Shown here in pieces: positions 1-10,980 of a stretch of 64,000 nt of DNA. Source of the stretch: Rhineura floridana (Eukaryota > Chordata > Lepidosauria > Squamata > Rhineuridae). The position numbers were made by a program, and so were the translations under genes. Numbering within the stretch: the first letter of the stretch is position 1; each line of letters opens with the position of its first letter. The DNA lies in the NCBI RefSeq assembly GCF_030035675.1, contig NC_084484.1, positions 182,069,434-182,133,433 of the forward strand, given 5' to 3'. The notes under the pieces are model-generated. The model did not search any database and was not told where the DNA came from. It saw nothing but the letters and a program-made list of their open reading frames with translations.

Positions 1-840
1 ATTTTTTTCTCCCAACAACAAAAGAGTTAATATTCCAGGCCTGTTAATATAATCTTAACCAACACGGTTCTTATCTCCAGCACATTCAGGAATGTAAAAC
101 AAATCCAGTTCTCAGCATCCAGCAGTTAGTAACATACACGAACAGCAGATTCGTTCAAAAAAAAAATAATCCAAAATAAAAAGGAATAAAAAATAGTCTC
201 AGATATATTTCCTTCAAATAATCAAATCATCTTATCTAATAAGTTGCCTCTTATCCATTTTAATCTTTGTAATTCCAGATTTAAGCCAGCTTTTTGTCAT
301 AAAAAAAATAAAACAGGTTCTTTGAATTGCTCCCTTCTTCCTTAACTTTATATAAAGCGAAAAAAGTGTGACTCACCCAAGTTTCTGAGTTGCTGATTCA
401 TAAACAAGTCTCTTTTACGATAGTAATTTAAGTCAATAGATAAGATTTAGACAGAAGGAGGCTAGCTCGTTAAAAACGTTTTTAAAAGAGAAAGAAAAAA
501 TGTCTCGCTTACTTTCAGCACAGCTTGTTAGAAATCCAGACTCCATCTTCCGCAGCTAGATATGCCTTCTTATCTCAGGGGGATTCCTGATCAAATCTAG
601 CAATCTACAGCTCAACGAAGTTCCGTGGATAATCTCTTCGGTTCCCCTTTTATCTTGGAGAACATTTACGCCAGTCAAAAATTCCTCTTGACTGGCTTTT
701 AACTGAAATAAGCTTCCTCTGAGATAGAGCTCACTCAGAGACAACTACCAGCCAGCACTCCTTCCGGGAAGTCGGTGCACAACCCAGTTTAGAGCTCATT
801 CAGCTGCCATCTCTTTTTTCCTTTTGAATAACAAAACTCA
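1..840. other. AT-rich sequence, no gene recognised
   Basis: No exon, tRNA-like head or LINE reading frame could be supported here. The stretch is AT-rich in its first 420 bases. Read on the minus strand, 480-800 has the look of a LINE 5' leader, but I could not match it to a named family. Confidence 0.3.
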
Positions 841-902
841 TTTATTTTGGCAGCCTGGCTAAATAATTCTCTGCTTGTACATTCTGCAGTGTGTGCTGTA
901 GT

Positions 903-1012
903 TCGGCCTTCCCCAACCTTGTGCTCTCCAGATGTTGGGGACTACAATTCCAATCAGCCCAGGCGAGCACAGCTAACACATCTGGTGGACACCAGATTGG
1001 GAAAGGCGGTTG
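903..1012. mobile_element. Foldback MITE (CTCCAGATGTTG family)
   Basis: The left arm reads GCCTTCCCCAACCTTGTGC and the right arm carries its inverted partner (CACCAGATTGGGAAAGGC). This short palindromic element, with an internal block like ACTACAACTCCCATCAG, recurs many times in the window. It is probably a non-autonomous hAT element. Confidence 0.6.
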
Positions 1013-1353
1013 TAGTGTAGAATCAGGACTCTCTTGTCTGGAAGCCCTTTCCCACAAATCCGTAATGGGTGGGGATCAACACTAATCCTACTCAGAGCTG
1101 ACCCATTGGAATCAACAGACTTAAATCACTCATGTCTATTAAGTCTGAGCAGGACTAGCGCTGCGTATGAGCCCCTCTCTTTATTCTGTGGTGAGGGAAA
1201 TGTGCTCTGTGCATGCTCAGAGGTAGTTTATTCTTTGCGTATGATCCAGGGTTGAAAAGAGATGGAAGGGCTAAGCTCTGATACAAATTAAGTTCAGAGT
1301 GCTAGATCTGGATGAGAGACAGCAGGGTTGCCATAAGGATCACTGCAATACTT

Positions 1354-1575
1354 GAAATGGAAATGGACTGCCTTCAAGTCGATCCCGACTTATGGCAACC
1401 CTACAGATAGGGTTTTCATGGTGAGCGGTTTTCAGAGGTGGTTTCCCATTGCTTTCCTCTGAGGCTGAGACTGGCCCAAGGTCGCCCACTGAGCTTCATG
1501 GCTGTGTGGGGATTCAAACCCTGGTCTCCCAGGTCGTAGTCCACCACCTTAACCACTACACCACACTGGCTCTCC
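1354..1575 (-). mobile_element. Sauria SINE (tRNA-derived, Bov-B tail)
   Basis: The element reads from a tRNA-like head at its right end (inverted ACCACTACACCACACTGG) to the Bov-B-like tail CTTCAAGTCGATCCCGAC at its left end. It is flanked by a perfect 13-bp target-site duplication, CACTGCAATACTT, at 1341-1353 and 1576-1588, so it is a complete insertion. Confidence 0.9.
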
Positions 1576-1587
1576 CACTGCAATACT

Positions 1588-2184
1588 TAGGGATGGGGAA
1601 ATCTGCTAATTCTGGTTTCTAACATTTCCAGTCTTAAATCCAGCTATCCACATTTCCACGTCAAGTTTGTGATTCTTTTAGAGCATTTTAGTGAGAATCA
1701 TCAGTAATCATGTGCTGTCTTCAAGTCGATCCCGACTTATGGCGACCCTATGAATAGGGTTTTCATGAGGCTGAGAGGCAGTGACTGGCCCAAGGTCACC
1801 CAGGGAGCTTCATGGCTGTGTGGGGATTCGAACCCTGGTCTCCCAGGTCATAGTCCAACTCCTTAACCACTACACCACACTGGCTAATGTCTTCCAATAT
1901 ACACATTTTCGTATGCAATTTTGCCTGTTTTTGCAAAGCCGTTTTCCCTAACGGAATGCACTTTTGTATGCGGTTTTCACTTATATATGTATTTTTAAGC
2001 ACACTTTATCCTAATAAAAGCATTTATTGCATGTGTTAGTTGGCCAGAGACCTACACTGCAAAATGTGAAGAAGTGCAAATTTTGCAGGTCTCTGTTTCT
2101 GCTCACATATTGTTTCTGAAAATGTGAATTAGGCAAGTTCACCTTTAAATGCAAACTGAATGGAATTTCTACCCCCCATCCCAA
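1588..2184. mobile_element. Non-autonomous hAT-like element, TAGGGATGGG family, with nested SINE
   Basis: It begins TAGGGATGGGG and ends with the inverted partner (CCCCCCATCCCAA). The AT-rich inside is full of AAAATGYRTATATTA-like words, as in three other copies in the window. A Sauria SINE at 1716-1886 interrupts it. Flanks GCAATACT and AAAATACT agree at 6 of 8 bases, compatible with a decayed 8-bp TSD. Confidence 0.55.
1716..1886 (-). mobile_element. Sauria SINE, internally deleted
   Basis: It has the same Bov-B tail and tRNA-like head as the 1354-1575 copy. The middle part around the AGCGGTATTCAGAGG segment is missing, so the copy is about 50 bp short. Confidence 0.85.
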
Positions 2185-2196
2185 AAAATACTGTGA

Positions 2197-2359
2197 TTGC
2201 ATATACACCACACCTTTACAGCACATTACTTCTCCTAAAGAATTCTGGGAACTATAGTTTGTTAAGGATTCTGGCAACTGTAGCTCTGTGAGGGGTAAAC
2301 TGCAGTTCCCAGGATTCTTGGAGGGAAATAATGTGCTTTAAATGTATGGCTTGTACACA
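2197..2359. mobile_element. Foldback element (AAAGCACAT / ATGTGCTTT family)
   Basis: The two halves are inverted versions of one another: a block like AAAGAATTCTGGGAACT on the left and AGTTCCCAGGATTCTT on the right, flanked by AGCACATTA and TAATGTGCTTTAAATG. Related copies lie at 5833-5985 and 58690-58828. Confidence 0.6.
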
Positions 2360-3225
2360 GCCTGTGTATTATTTATTATTTGATTTATATCCCGCCCTTC
2401 TGTTGGCAAGTAAAAAGTTCCTAAGAGTATTTTTCCATGGCAGAGTTACAAGGCCAAGTAGCTCACAAGGCTGGAGTGGACGTGCACTCCTCAAGGACAC
2501 ATTGCCAGGACAACCAGCTGTCTTATCAGTATATAGCTGGAAACTCAAACTGGCAGGGTGTGGGGGTCGAGGAGTTTGTACAGAGAGAGCTGTGATATAT
2601 TGTCAGTAAAGTAACTCTTAAAAATTATTGCTTGTCCAGCTCATTGCTTCAACTGGCATCTAGCCTGTCACTATCCTGTTCTGCATCCTGGGCATCTGCT
2701 TGCGCCAGATACAACATCCAACACCTTCCTCCCAGCAGAAGCCCAGGGCAGCAAACAGAAGTGCTAAAAACACTTTAAAACATCATAAAAGCAGACTTTA
2801 AAATACATTAAAACAAAACATCATTATAAACATTTTTAAAAGCTTTCAAGACATCTTTTTTTTAAAAAAAGGTTAAAAACGGTTCGTTTGCTTTAAAAAA
2901 AGGTTTAAAAACATATTAAAAAGCAATTCCAACACAGACGCAGACTGGGATGAGGTCTCTACTTAAAAGGCTTGTTGAAAGAGGAAGGTCTTCAGCATGC
3001 GCCGAAAAGATAACAGAGATGGCGCCTGTCTAATATTTAAGGGGAGGGAATTGCAAAGGGTTAGTACCACTACATCAAAGGTCTGCTTCCTATGTTGTAC
3101 AGAATGGACCTCCTGATAAGACGGTATTTGCAGGAGGCCCTCACCAGCACAGCGCAGTGAACAACTGGGTATATAAGGGACAGGACGGTCTTTCAGCTAT
3201 CCTGATCCCAAGCTGTATATTTTTC
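2360..3225 (-). mobile_element. L2-type LINE 3' part, split by an LTR
   Basis: On the minus strand this is the 3' end of the L2-like LINE that recurs in the window. It has the segment around TTTGCCGCCCTGGGCT with TATAAAT and a T-rich/A-rich untranslated tail, and in 2940-3090 the region that reads, inverted, AGGCCTTCCTCTTTCAACAAG. A solo LTR at 2401-2723 sits inside it. No open frame survives. Confidence 0.7.
2401..2723. mobile_element. Solo LTR (LTR retroelement fossil)
   Basis: The element starts TGTTGG and ends CCAACA, the usual inverted termini of an LTR. It is bounded by a perfect 5-bp duplication CCTTC at 2396-2400 and 2724-2728, inside the L2 sequence. No internal region or second LTR lies next to it, so it is a solo LTR left by recombination. 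It looks whole as an LTR (323 bp). The family is not identified; the 5-bp duplication is compatible with a Gypsy-like element or an endogenous retrovirus. It is younger than the L2 copy it splits. Confidence 0.75.
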
Positions 3226-3339
3226 CATCCAACACTCACGTTCCCTTCTGAGCAAGCTTCTAAGGATCACTTGCCAGTGGTGGGCAGACCCAGAGCTGAA
3301 AGTCGGCGGAGCTAGGAATATACATTTTGCCATTGCATA

Positions 3340-3524
3340 AGGATAATTGGAGAGTTGGCTGCTTTGGACGGGGTTGTACTCTCTCTGAAAGAGCAGGTCC
3401 GTAGTCTGGGGGTGCTCCTGGATCCATCTTTGTCCGTAGAGGCCCAGGTGGCCTCAGTGGCTAGGAGTGCCTTTCACCAGCTTTGGCTGGTAAGACAGCT
3501 GTGGCCATTTCTGGATTGGGTGAA
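3340..3524 (+). mobile_element. L2-type LINE, reverse-transcriptase C-terminal part
   Basis: The + strand reads LKEQVRSLGVLLDPSLSVEA, the conserved block that follows the polymerase motifs in L2/CR1-clade reverse transcriptases. It is cut off at 3524 by an unrelated insert and appears to resume near 3975. Confidence 0.7.
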
Positions 3525-3974
3525 ACTACTCCCTGGTTCGTCACCTTGCAGTGGTGAGTGGGCTTGCGCGTTCCAATGACCCTGTGAGCGATGCCATCGG
3601 GAGTCATGTACTCCCAGCAGGGTCACCCATGGCGGTAAGGTCAAGGGAGAGGAACCAGACAAAGACCGATCCAAGAAAGTCCTCAACGGCAGAACAGGCG
3701 GAGGCTAACAATGTGTACATTACAAGGGCTGTGAAGGTGGATGAAGGCTGCAGCAGATAAAGGACTTCCAATCATCATGGTACCCATGCCATTGGATCAA
3801 AGCCTTTTTCCGTCAAGATTGTGTGTTGATCGTGGTGCACCGATCTCCCCACATAAAACAAATTCACACACAGGCGTCTTCCATAACAAAAGTCCCATGG
3901 CGATTGGCAAATGGCGAAGGGGCAGGACTGTGAAATCCAGAAGCCCCTAGTCATGGTCTGGTACATCGGCAGTG
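3525..3974. other. Unidentified insert within an L2 copy
   Basis: About 450 bp separates two collinear L2 pieces. It has no clear terminal repeats or SINE head. A truncated copy of some other LINE is possible, but I could not place it. Confidence 0.35.
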
Positions 3975-4630
3975 GATACAGATTCAGACGAATCCATTGT
4001 TAAAGACTATATTTTGGAAGACAATCTTACTTGGTCACGAGTGATCGCCAAGAAGAATCGCCAACATGTCACCCGGCTGCTGAAAGAACTGCACTGGCTG
4101 CCCATTAGGTTCCAGGACGAATTCAAGATTCTAGTTTTGGTGTACAAAGCCCTATACAGCTTGGGACCAGGATACCTGAAACACCATCTTATTTATTTAT
4201 CCCTTACATACCCAGTCAATCACTGCGCTCTGCAGGCGAGGGCCTCCTGCAAATACCATCTTATCAGGAGGTTCCGTTCCGCACAACATAGGAAACTGAC
4301 CTTTAGTGTGGCTGCACTGACACTTTGGAATTCCCTGCCCTTAAATATTAGACAGGCACCATCTCAGTTATCTTTTTGGTGCCTATTGAAGATTTTCCTC
4401 TTTCAACAAGCCTTTTAAGTTGAGACCTTATCCCAGTCTGCATCTGTGGTCGAATTGCTTTTTAAAGATGTTTTTAGAGTTGTTTTTTAAAGATTTTTTA
4501 AGATGTTTGTTTCAATCATTCTTAACGTCTTTTGTTTTTAAGATGTTTTAAAGTGCTTTTAGAGTTTTTGTTTGCCGCCCTGGGCTCCTTCTGGGAGGAA
4601 GGGCGGGATATAAATGTAATAAATAAACAA
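3975..4630 (+). mobile_element. L2-type LINE, C-terminal coding part and 3' tail
   Basis: A 148-codon frame (3972-4418) reads LKELHWLPIRFQDEFKILVL, the typical L2-clade C-terminal block with the following VYKALYSLGPGYL. The A/T-rich 3' tail and GCCGCCCTGGGCTCC end follow. It is a 5'-truncated relic. Confidence 0.8.
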
Positions 4631-4715
4631 AGAGGCTCATTTGTACATGCACCCTCTCTATTCTCCACCCAGCCAAGCAAGAAGCACTTTTAATAGTTTT
4701 CCAGGCAGGCAGAAC

Positions 4716-5162
4716 TGTTACACCAGAATTAAGGTTCGTTCCCGCTGGTTGAGGTCCAATATCAAACAACGGAGACTCAGAATTGCCAACCAAGGCCTTT
4801 TATTAACTATACGTTTGCAAACGGAGAGCCCACAGTAGACTTGTGTCAGTCTGTGAGGTCTGAAGCATTCATGATTCTTACAGGCACTTATACACTCTGA
4901 GTTTCAAGCAGTTGGCAATACATGGACATTCCAAAAGTGGGAGGGAGTTCTACTCAGTTCCACTGTGCTTCACAGTAAAGATAAGGAACACTCCCTTACT
5001 CCCTGAATTATACTGTGTTCTTCTTACTGACTGCTTTGTGCTTACTATACAAGGTCGCTTTTAAACAATGAACAACACTGAGAACTGGGCGTCTCTTCTT
5101 AAAGCAGGCAGGAAACTAAAATCCATTCTTTCTATCAATCAATAATCTATATTTTTATAACA
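4716..5162 (-). mobile_element. Solo LTR (endogenous retrovirus-like fossil), minus strand
   Basis: Read on the minus strand, the element begins TGTTATAAAAATA and ends TGTAACA. It has a TATA-like GTGTATAAG and an AATAAAAGG poly(A) signal in the order expected for U3-R-U5. Flanking bases are GAAC on the left and AAAC on the right, so a 4-bp duplication is likely but imperfect. There is no internal region. At 447 bp it looks like a whole solo LTR inserted in another old repeat (about 4631-5283). Confidence 0.65.
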
Positions 5163-5357
5163 AAACCACTGGGTGTGAAGCAGGACCAATGAGGGGTGTG
5201 GCCTGGGGAGAGCTCCAGGGGCCAGTTACAGAGATCTTAGGGGCCGCATTTGGCCCCCAACCCTGCGAGTCCCCATCCCTGATCTAACTGCCCTATCAGC
5301 CCAAGTGTGGCAGCCCAAAAAAGGAGAGATGGTACGGTTATGACGCCAAGTAAAACG

Positions 5358-5745
5358 GCTGGTCTAGCACAGTGGGGAGGAAAGCCTGGCTGGGAGTCCA
5401 GAGTCTGTGAGTTTAAATCCCTGCTCGGGTCTCCTGGGTGTGAAGGGCCAGCTAAAGATCACCCCCACAGCGAGTGGCTCAGGGGTTACGTGCCCTGCCA
5501 CCTGTGCAGCTGGGGGCAAGCTGCAGAGTCCCAATTAGCCCAGTTGCCCCCCAGCTGGCAGTTTTAGACAAGGCAGGGGCTGGCTTGTGCAGCTGTGGCA
5601 AGGTGAGCAGGTCCTAGCCAGCTGGGGAGGACTAGCCTCAGAGGGAGGCAATGGGAAACCCCCTCGGAATACTGCTTACCCTGAAAACCCTATTCATGGG
5701 GTCGCCATAAGTCTGGATCGAATTGGAGGCAGCCCATTTCCATTT
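5358..5745 (+). mobile_element. Long Sauria-type SINE (about 385 bp)
   Basis: The head has the RNA-polymerase-III promoter look of a tRNA (TAGCACAGTGGGGAGG ... GAGTTTAAATCCC). A middle region follows with CAGCTAAAGATCAC and CTGTGCAGCTG. The Bov-B tail (GGGTCGCCATAAGTCTGGAT) closes it. Copies of this longer subfamily also lie at 21086, 36910 and 46098. Confidence 0.8.
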
Positions 5746-5832
5746 TCAAGAATGTGCCTTAAACTGAGTCTGATTACTTGTCCATCCGGACCAATATTAT
5801 TTACCCTGATGGGCAGCAGCTCTCCAGAGAGA

Positions 5833-5985
5833 CTGAGTACACACCATAATTTAAAGCATGTGGCTTCCCCCAGAGAATCCTGGGAAGTGTAGTTTGTCAA
5901 GGGTGCCGGGGATTGTAGTGCTGTAAAGGGTAACAGTTCCCAGGATTCTTTGGGGGAAGACATGTGTGTTAAACGTATGCTGTGC
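5833..5985. mobile_element. Foldback element (AAAGCATGTGG / ATGTGTGTT family)
   Basis: Inverted halves centre on AGAATCCTGGGAAGTGTAG and CAGTTCCCAGGATTCTTTG. It belongs to the same family as 2197-2359. Confidence 0.6.
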
Positions 5986-6039
5986 ACACAGCCACAGCAG
6001 GGAAGAGTCCTTCCCATTGCCTGCTAGCTGATCCTTGGC

Positions 6040-6243
6040 AGCTAGACGGGGCAGGGATTGAACCCAGGATCATCTGCATGCAAAGGCCAGTCTCGTCTAC
6101 TCTGACCAACTGCCAGGGTCTCCTCAAGGTCAAAGAAGGCCTTTCCCTCCGCCTGGGGCTTTTAACTGGAGAGGGCAGGGATTGAACCTGGGACCTTCTG
6201 CATGCAAAGCAGATGCCTCACCACAGTGCTACAGCCTCTCCTC
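6040..6243 (-). mobile_element. Two tRNA-Ala-derived SINE fragments
   Basis: Two partial minus-strand copies (6040-6120 and 6155-6243) each hold the inverted B box GGGATTGAACC and the anticodon-arm region TGCATGCAAAG. The 3' halves are missing. Confidence 0.6.
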
Positions 6244-6775
6244 TATTGGCCAGTGACCTAAAACCCTTCCCAGTGACCCTGCATATGTGGATGCTTCAGC
6301 TGAAGATGCAAAGCACATCAATAACCGGCCAAGTAGAGAAAGCATGATGGAACCAAACTTTGTTTCCGGTGGCAATTTAAGGCTGCAATGTTTTCCATTT
6401 TCTTGGCCTACGGACAGCTGGGAAGCTCTGCTGCAATTGACAGATCTGTGCAATGCTTTGCCAGCAGCTCTGGACTGAGTCACACAGAACTCAGTGCCTG
6501 CAGGCAAGAAGTTTTATTTTCAGGCAGCCCAAAGGAGGTGCTTGACGGGTCATGTCCAGACACACCCAGTTAGAAGTGTTTCAGGTGAATAAGAAAAGGG
6601 TGCCCTCTGGCAATGCTTTTTGGAAAATCATACAGTACTGAAGCCCAGACACCACAGGTGAGGTTGAAACGCAGAATGAATCACAGAATGAATCACTACT
6701 CGGTCTGAAAACGGTGCGCTCTGCAAACCGTGGTAATGTTCAGAAAGTGTCTCTCTGTGCTGTGATCTCCTGTCA

Positions 6776-7157
6776 TAGGGATGGGGGAGAAATTAAATTC
6801 AGTTTGCATATAAATGTGAACTTGCCTAACCGGCACTTTCTGAAATAACATGTGAACTGAAACACAGCCATCCTTCGAAATGTGCAGTTCCCTGAATTTT
6901 CCAGTGCAGTTCTCCAGCCAAGTAACATGTACAAAAATGCATATATTAAGACTAAAGTGTGCATTAAAGTGCATATATTAGTGAAAATCACCTACAAAAA
7001 TGCACTAGGGAAAATTGCATTGCAAAAATGTGTATTTTAGGCAAAAACCGCATACAAAATGTGTGTGTTAGGAGAAAATCGCACTGAAGTGGAAATGTGA
7101 TGAACTGAACTTGATGAGAAAAATCAGCAACTGAGAGTGAACACTTGCCCACCCCAA
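6776..7157. mobile_element. Non-autonomous hAT-like element, TAGGGATGGG family
   Basis: It starts TAGGGATGGGGGAG and carries the repeated AAAAATGCATATATTA words of the family. The right end (GCCCACCCCAA) is degraded and no convincing TSD remains. Confidence 0.5.
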
Positions 7158-7299
7158 TCATTACTGCTGGGTGCCACGCCTTCTGAGATGCAGCGCCCCT
7201 GTCATGACCCTGGACTTGGCCTCCTCTTCCTTGGGGGACAAGGCTGGGAATTCAAAGTGGGAGGAGGAATTGTCATTGGGGCCAATCCCAGAAGCACCT

Positions 7300-7395
7300 C
7301 ACCTGCCACTTGGCCACTGTGAGAACAGGACGCTGGACTAGATGGGCCATTGGCTTGATCCAGTAGACTCTTCTTACGTTCTTGTGTTCTTAAGC
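7300..7395 (+). mobile_element. CR1 LINE 3' end fragment
   Basis: It matches the 3' end of the two large CR1 copies in this window (GAGAACAGGAYGCTGGACT, then TTCTTACGTTCTT). It is strongly 5'-truncated. Confidence 0.75.
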
Positions 7396-8109
7396 ACTTC
7401 CACAAGAACAGCCCGTGGAGCCCGTCACTCTCCAGCCTGAGGACATCACATTGTCCCCCTCTGACCCTGAGGACCCCACTGTAGAAGCCCCAGTGCAACC
7501 AGAGTCTCCCTTTTTCCATCTGCTGGAGAAGGCTGGGCCCCTTTAAATTAAGAGCCACCTCTCAATGAAGGCGGCGCCTGCTACTGAGCAATGCTGCATC
7601 TTCTATATACCTTTTTTCTTGTGTAATTGTATGCAATCCAACTTTCAATGCTGTTTGCACCTGAAAAAGATTCTAGGTTGTTGTACTTCATTTCCCATCG
7701 GTGCATGTCCTACAGCTTCCTGCTGAAATCCTATATCTTTTTATACCACAAATGTTCCAGGGGATTTATTTTTTTTGTCCCACTTTTATTGTGCTGTAGC
7801 TCAAGAGTGTCCTTCCAGACAGCAATACTATAGTAACACTGGAGAAGCACCACAGAACAACCAATAAAGCAAATGATGTGCGGATGGTCCAGTATAAATC
7901 CAGCCCTAATGCATTGTCAATGATATGTTGCAGAATACACTTGGAGAAAAAAAAAATCAGTCTGGAGGGGTCCAACACTGAGTGGCAGCAGCTCTCCAGG
8001 ATTTTAGACAGGTTCCCATCTCATTGCAGAACAACTAATAAAACAGAATGATGTGCAGATGGTCCAGTGCAAATCCACCACTAATGCACTACTATTGCAT
8101 CAATGACTG

Positions 8110-8940
8110 CCCTTGAGGTTGATCTGGAAGCTGCAGCTAGTGTAAAACGTAGTGGCATGACTTCTCACTGGGGCAAGACATCACCAATGTGTTACCCCGC
8201 TGCTGAAAGAATGGCACTAGCTGCCCATTAACTACCGGGCCAAGTTCAAGGTTCTAGTTTTGGTGCACAAAGCCCTATAAAGCTTGGGACCAGAATACCT
8301 GAAATATCATCTCACCCCTTATATACTCAGTCAATCACTGTGCTCTGCAGGTGAGGGCCTCCTTCAGGCACCATCTTATCAGGAGGTCCATTCTGCACAA
8401 CATAGGAAATGGACCTTTGATGGTGTGGTATCAACCCTTTGGAATTTCCTCCCCTGTCTGCCTATTAGCTACCAGGCTAGATTAAAGATGCTGGTTTTGG
8501 TGTACAAAGCCCTGTACAGCTCGGAACCCGGATACCTGAAAGACCATCTTATCCCTTATATACCCAGTCAATCACTGCACTCTGCAGGTGGGGGCCTCCT
8601 GCAGATGCCATATTATTATAATTATTATATTTATATCCTGCACTTCCTCTCAGCAGGAGCCCAGGAAGTCTATTCCGCACAACATAGGAAGCAGACCTTT
8701 AGTGTGGCGGCACCTACCCTTTGGAATTTCCCCCCTTAAATATTAGACAGGCACCATCTCTGTTGTCTTTTCAATGCCTACTGAAGACCTCTCTCTTTCA
8801 ACAAGCCTTTTAAGTAGAGACCTTATCCCAGTCTGCGTCTGTGCTGGAATTACTTTTAAGATGTTTTTAAAGATTTCTTTTTTAAAAAGGTTTTTTAGAG
8901 ATGTTTTGTTTTAAAGATATTTTGTTTTGTTTTTAAGATG
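8110..8940 (+). mobile_element. L2-type LINE C-terminal part, two overlapping copies
   Basis: The segment LVLVYKALYSSEPGYLKDHL and the motif that follows (SAQHRKxTFSVAAPTLWNF) occur twice, at about 8190-8445 and 8450-8740. A 60-bp piece of L2 3' end (TTATATTTATATCCTGCAC) is inserted in the second. The L2 3' tail runs to about 8940. This is either one copy inserted in another or a local duplication. Confidence 0.7.
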
Positions 8941-9198
8941 TTCTATAGACATGTTTGGTGTTTTGTCATTTGTTTGGGAGAAAGGCAGGATGGATGGATG
9001 GGGAGAGAGAGAGGCATGTTGCAGAATAGACCCACAAAAAACAATATAACCCTGTCTGGAGGGGCCCTCAATGTGGGTACAGTCATGGAAGCAACCTCTG
9101 AGCCTTCCCCCAGTCTCATCTGGTCAGCTTCAGTATGGCCTGTGCTGCGTGCACATAGAGCATTTTACTGAAGAATAGTCATCCAGTGTTCCCTCTCC

Positions 9199-9360
9199 TT
9201 TTATTTATTTATTCATTCATTCATTCCATTTGTATCCCACCCTTCCTCCCAGCAGGAGCCCAGGGCAGCAAACATAGCACCAAAACACTTTCAAACATCA
9301 TAAAAACAGATCTTGAAACACATTAAAACAAAACAGCATTAAAAACATTTTTTTAAAAAA
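9199..9360 (-). mobile_element. L2-type LINE 3' end
   Basis: The minus-strand L2 tip, starting in a TTTATTCATTCATTC run followed by CACCCTTCCTCCCAGCAGG and the A-rich tail. It abuts the 223-bp tandem repeat. Confidence 0.75.
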
Positions 9361-10106
9361 GCCCAAAGGAGCTAGTAGCAAGCACCCAGATGCCAGATAC
9401 TCACTCCCAGGGCAGGTCTTCTTCAGTCCCCTCATGCTGGGCTTTTATGCCTCCTGGCCCAGCCAGCAGCTGTTGCAAGGGGCTGCGAGATTAACTGCAG
9501 CCTCTCTCTGGAGCAAGGGCCAGCCGGGGGTCCCAGTCCTTGCAGCACTTACCAGGGACTTCAGCTGTCTGGATAGACAGCAGCCCAAAGGAGCTAATAG
9601 CAAGCACCCAGATGCCAGATACCCACTCCCAGGGCAGGTCTTCTTCAGTCCCCTCATGCTGGGCTTTTATGCCTCCTGGCCCAGCCAGCAGCTGTTGCAA
9701 GGGGCTGCGAGATTAACTGCAGCCTCTCTCTGGAGCAAGGGCCAGCCGGGGGGTCCCAGTCCTTGCAGCACTTACCAGTGACTTCAGCTGTCTGGATAGA
9801 CAGCAGCCCAAAGGAGCTAATAGCAAGCACCCAGATGCCAGATACCCACTCCCAGGGCAGGTCTTCTTCAGTCCCCTCATGCTGGGCTTTTATGCCTCCT
9901 GGCCCAGCCAGCAGCTGTTGCAAGGGGCTGCGAGATTAACTGCAGCCTCTCTCTGGAGCAAGGGCCAGCCGGGGGGTCCCAGTCCTTGCAGCACTTACCA
10001 GGGACTTCAGCTGTCTGGATAGACAGCAGCCCAAAGGAGCTAATAGCAAGCACCCAGATGCCAGATACCCACTCCCAGGGCAGGTCTTCCTCAGTCCCCT
10101 CGTGCT
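9361..10106. repeat. Tandem repeat, 223-bp unit, about 3.3 copies
   Basis: The word GCCCAAAGGAGCTA restarts at 9361, 9583, 9806 and 10029, giving periods of 222, 223 and 223 bp. Units are almost identical (differences such as TAGTAGC/TAATAGC and AGGGACT/AGTGACT). The last unit stops near 10106. The similarity shows a recent local duplication. No gene is evident in it. Confidence 0.92.
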
Positions 10107-10654
10107 TCAGCTGTTCTTTTGTGGGACATCTTTATGATGCTGTGATCAAAACATGCTCCTCCTCCATTGCTTCCCTCCCACTGATTGTACACAACAATGT
10201 GCAGCCCCCTCCCTACATCATCTCCTGTCCAGTCTCTCTTCCTGCTCCCTCCACGAATCCCGGTCCTCGAAAGCAGGAGAGAGGGAACCTACAGATCTCC
10301 AGATGTTCCTGGACAACAACTGTCATCATCCCTGATCATTGGCCATGCTGGCTGCGGCTGTTGGGAGTCCAACAATCTCTGGAAGCTCTCTGTCCCTGCT
10401 CTTTTCATGGGCCTTTGCACCCATACAGACTCAGACCCCAATCCCGCAGTAGCTAGAGGCAGTGAGCCAAAGGCCACAGGATGGGGAGATGTGCCCAGCC
10501 AGTTTGATGGGGTCTTGCATTCAAAAGTGCCTCCTGACAGGCTATGTACGTTGAAGACTGCTCCAACATGCAAATCTCCAGGGCTGGACTGGGGAGACAG
10601 ACTGCAGATGTGACCAAGAGCTAATCCTGCAAAGACTGCCATGTCATTCCCATA
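10107..10654. other. Unassigned sequence with one degraded MITE
   Basis: No coding exon is supported. A degraded copy of the CTCCAGATGTTG foldback MITE lies at about 10292-10385, recognisable by its inverted arms around GGCCATGCTGGCTG. Nothing else was identified. Confidence 0.4.
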
Positions 10655-10975
10655 TATCAGGGCTGGGGAGCCCTTTTCAATCTGAGGACCACATTCCAAA
10701 CATTCAGGGGGCCACGTGCCAGTGGTGGGCATGGTCTGAGGCATAAGTGGGTGGAGCTATGAATATACCATTTACCTTTGAGGCTGGTTTCTACACACAC
10801 CTCTGTCCATCCTCTGTCCAGGAAAACATGAGGCGTTCCCAGCCAGGGAAAAACACACAAAGAGGGTGTGGCCTCAGGAGGGGGAGTGGCCTGAGGAGGG
10901 GTGTGGCCTCAAGAGCCGGACCTGGAGAGCAGCATTTGGACTCTGGGCCTGAGATTCTCTGTTCCTGCCATAAAA
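10655..10975. repeat. Old interspersed repeat, unclassified
   Basis: A block with CAGGGCTGGGGAGCC, CAGTGGTGGGCATGG and several GTGTGGCCTCA words. Similar pieces occur at about 3265-3330, 5165-5283 and 59205-59280, so it is an interspersed family, perhaps a hAT MITE. Ends were not resolved. Confidence 0.4.
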
Positions 10976-10980
10976 TGGCA

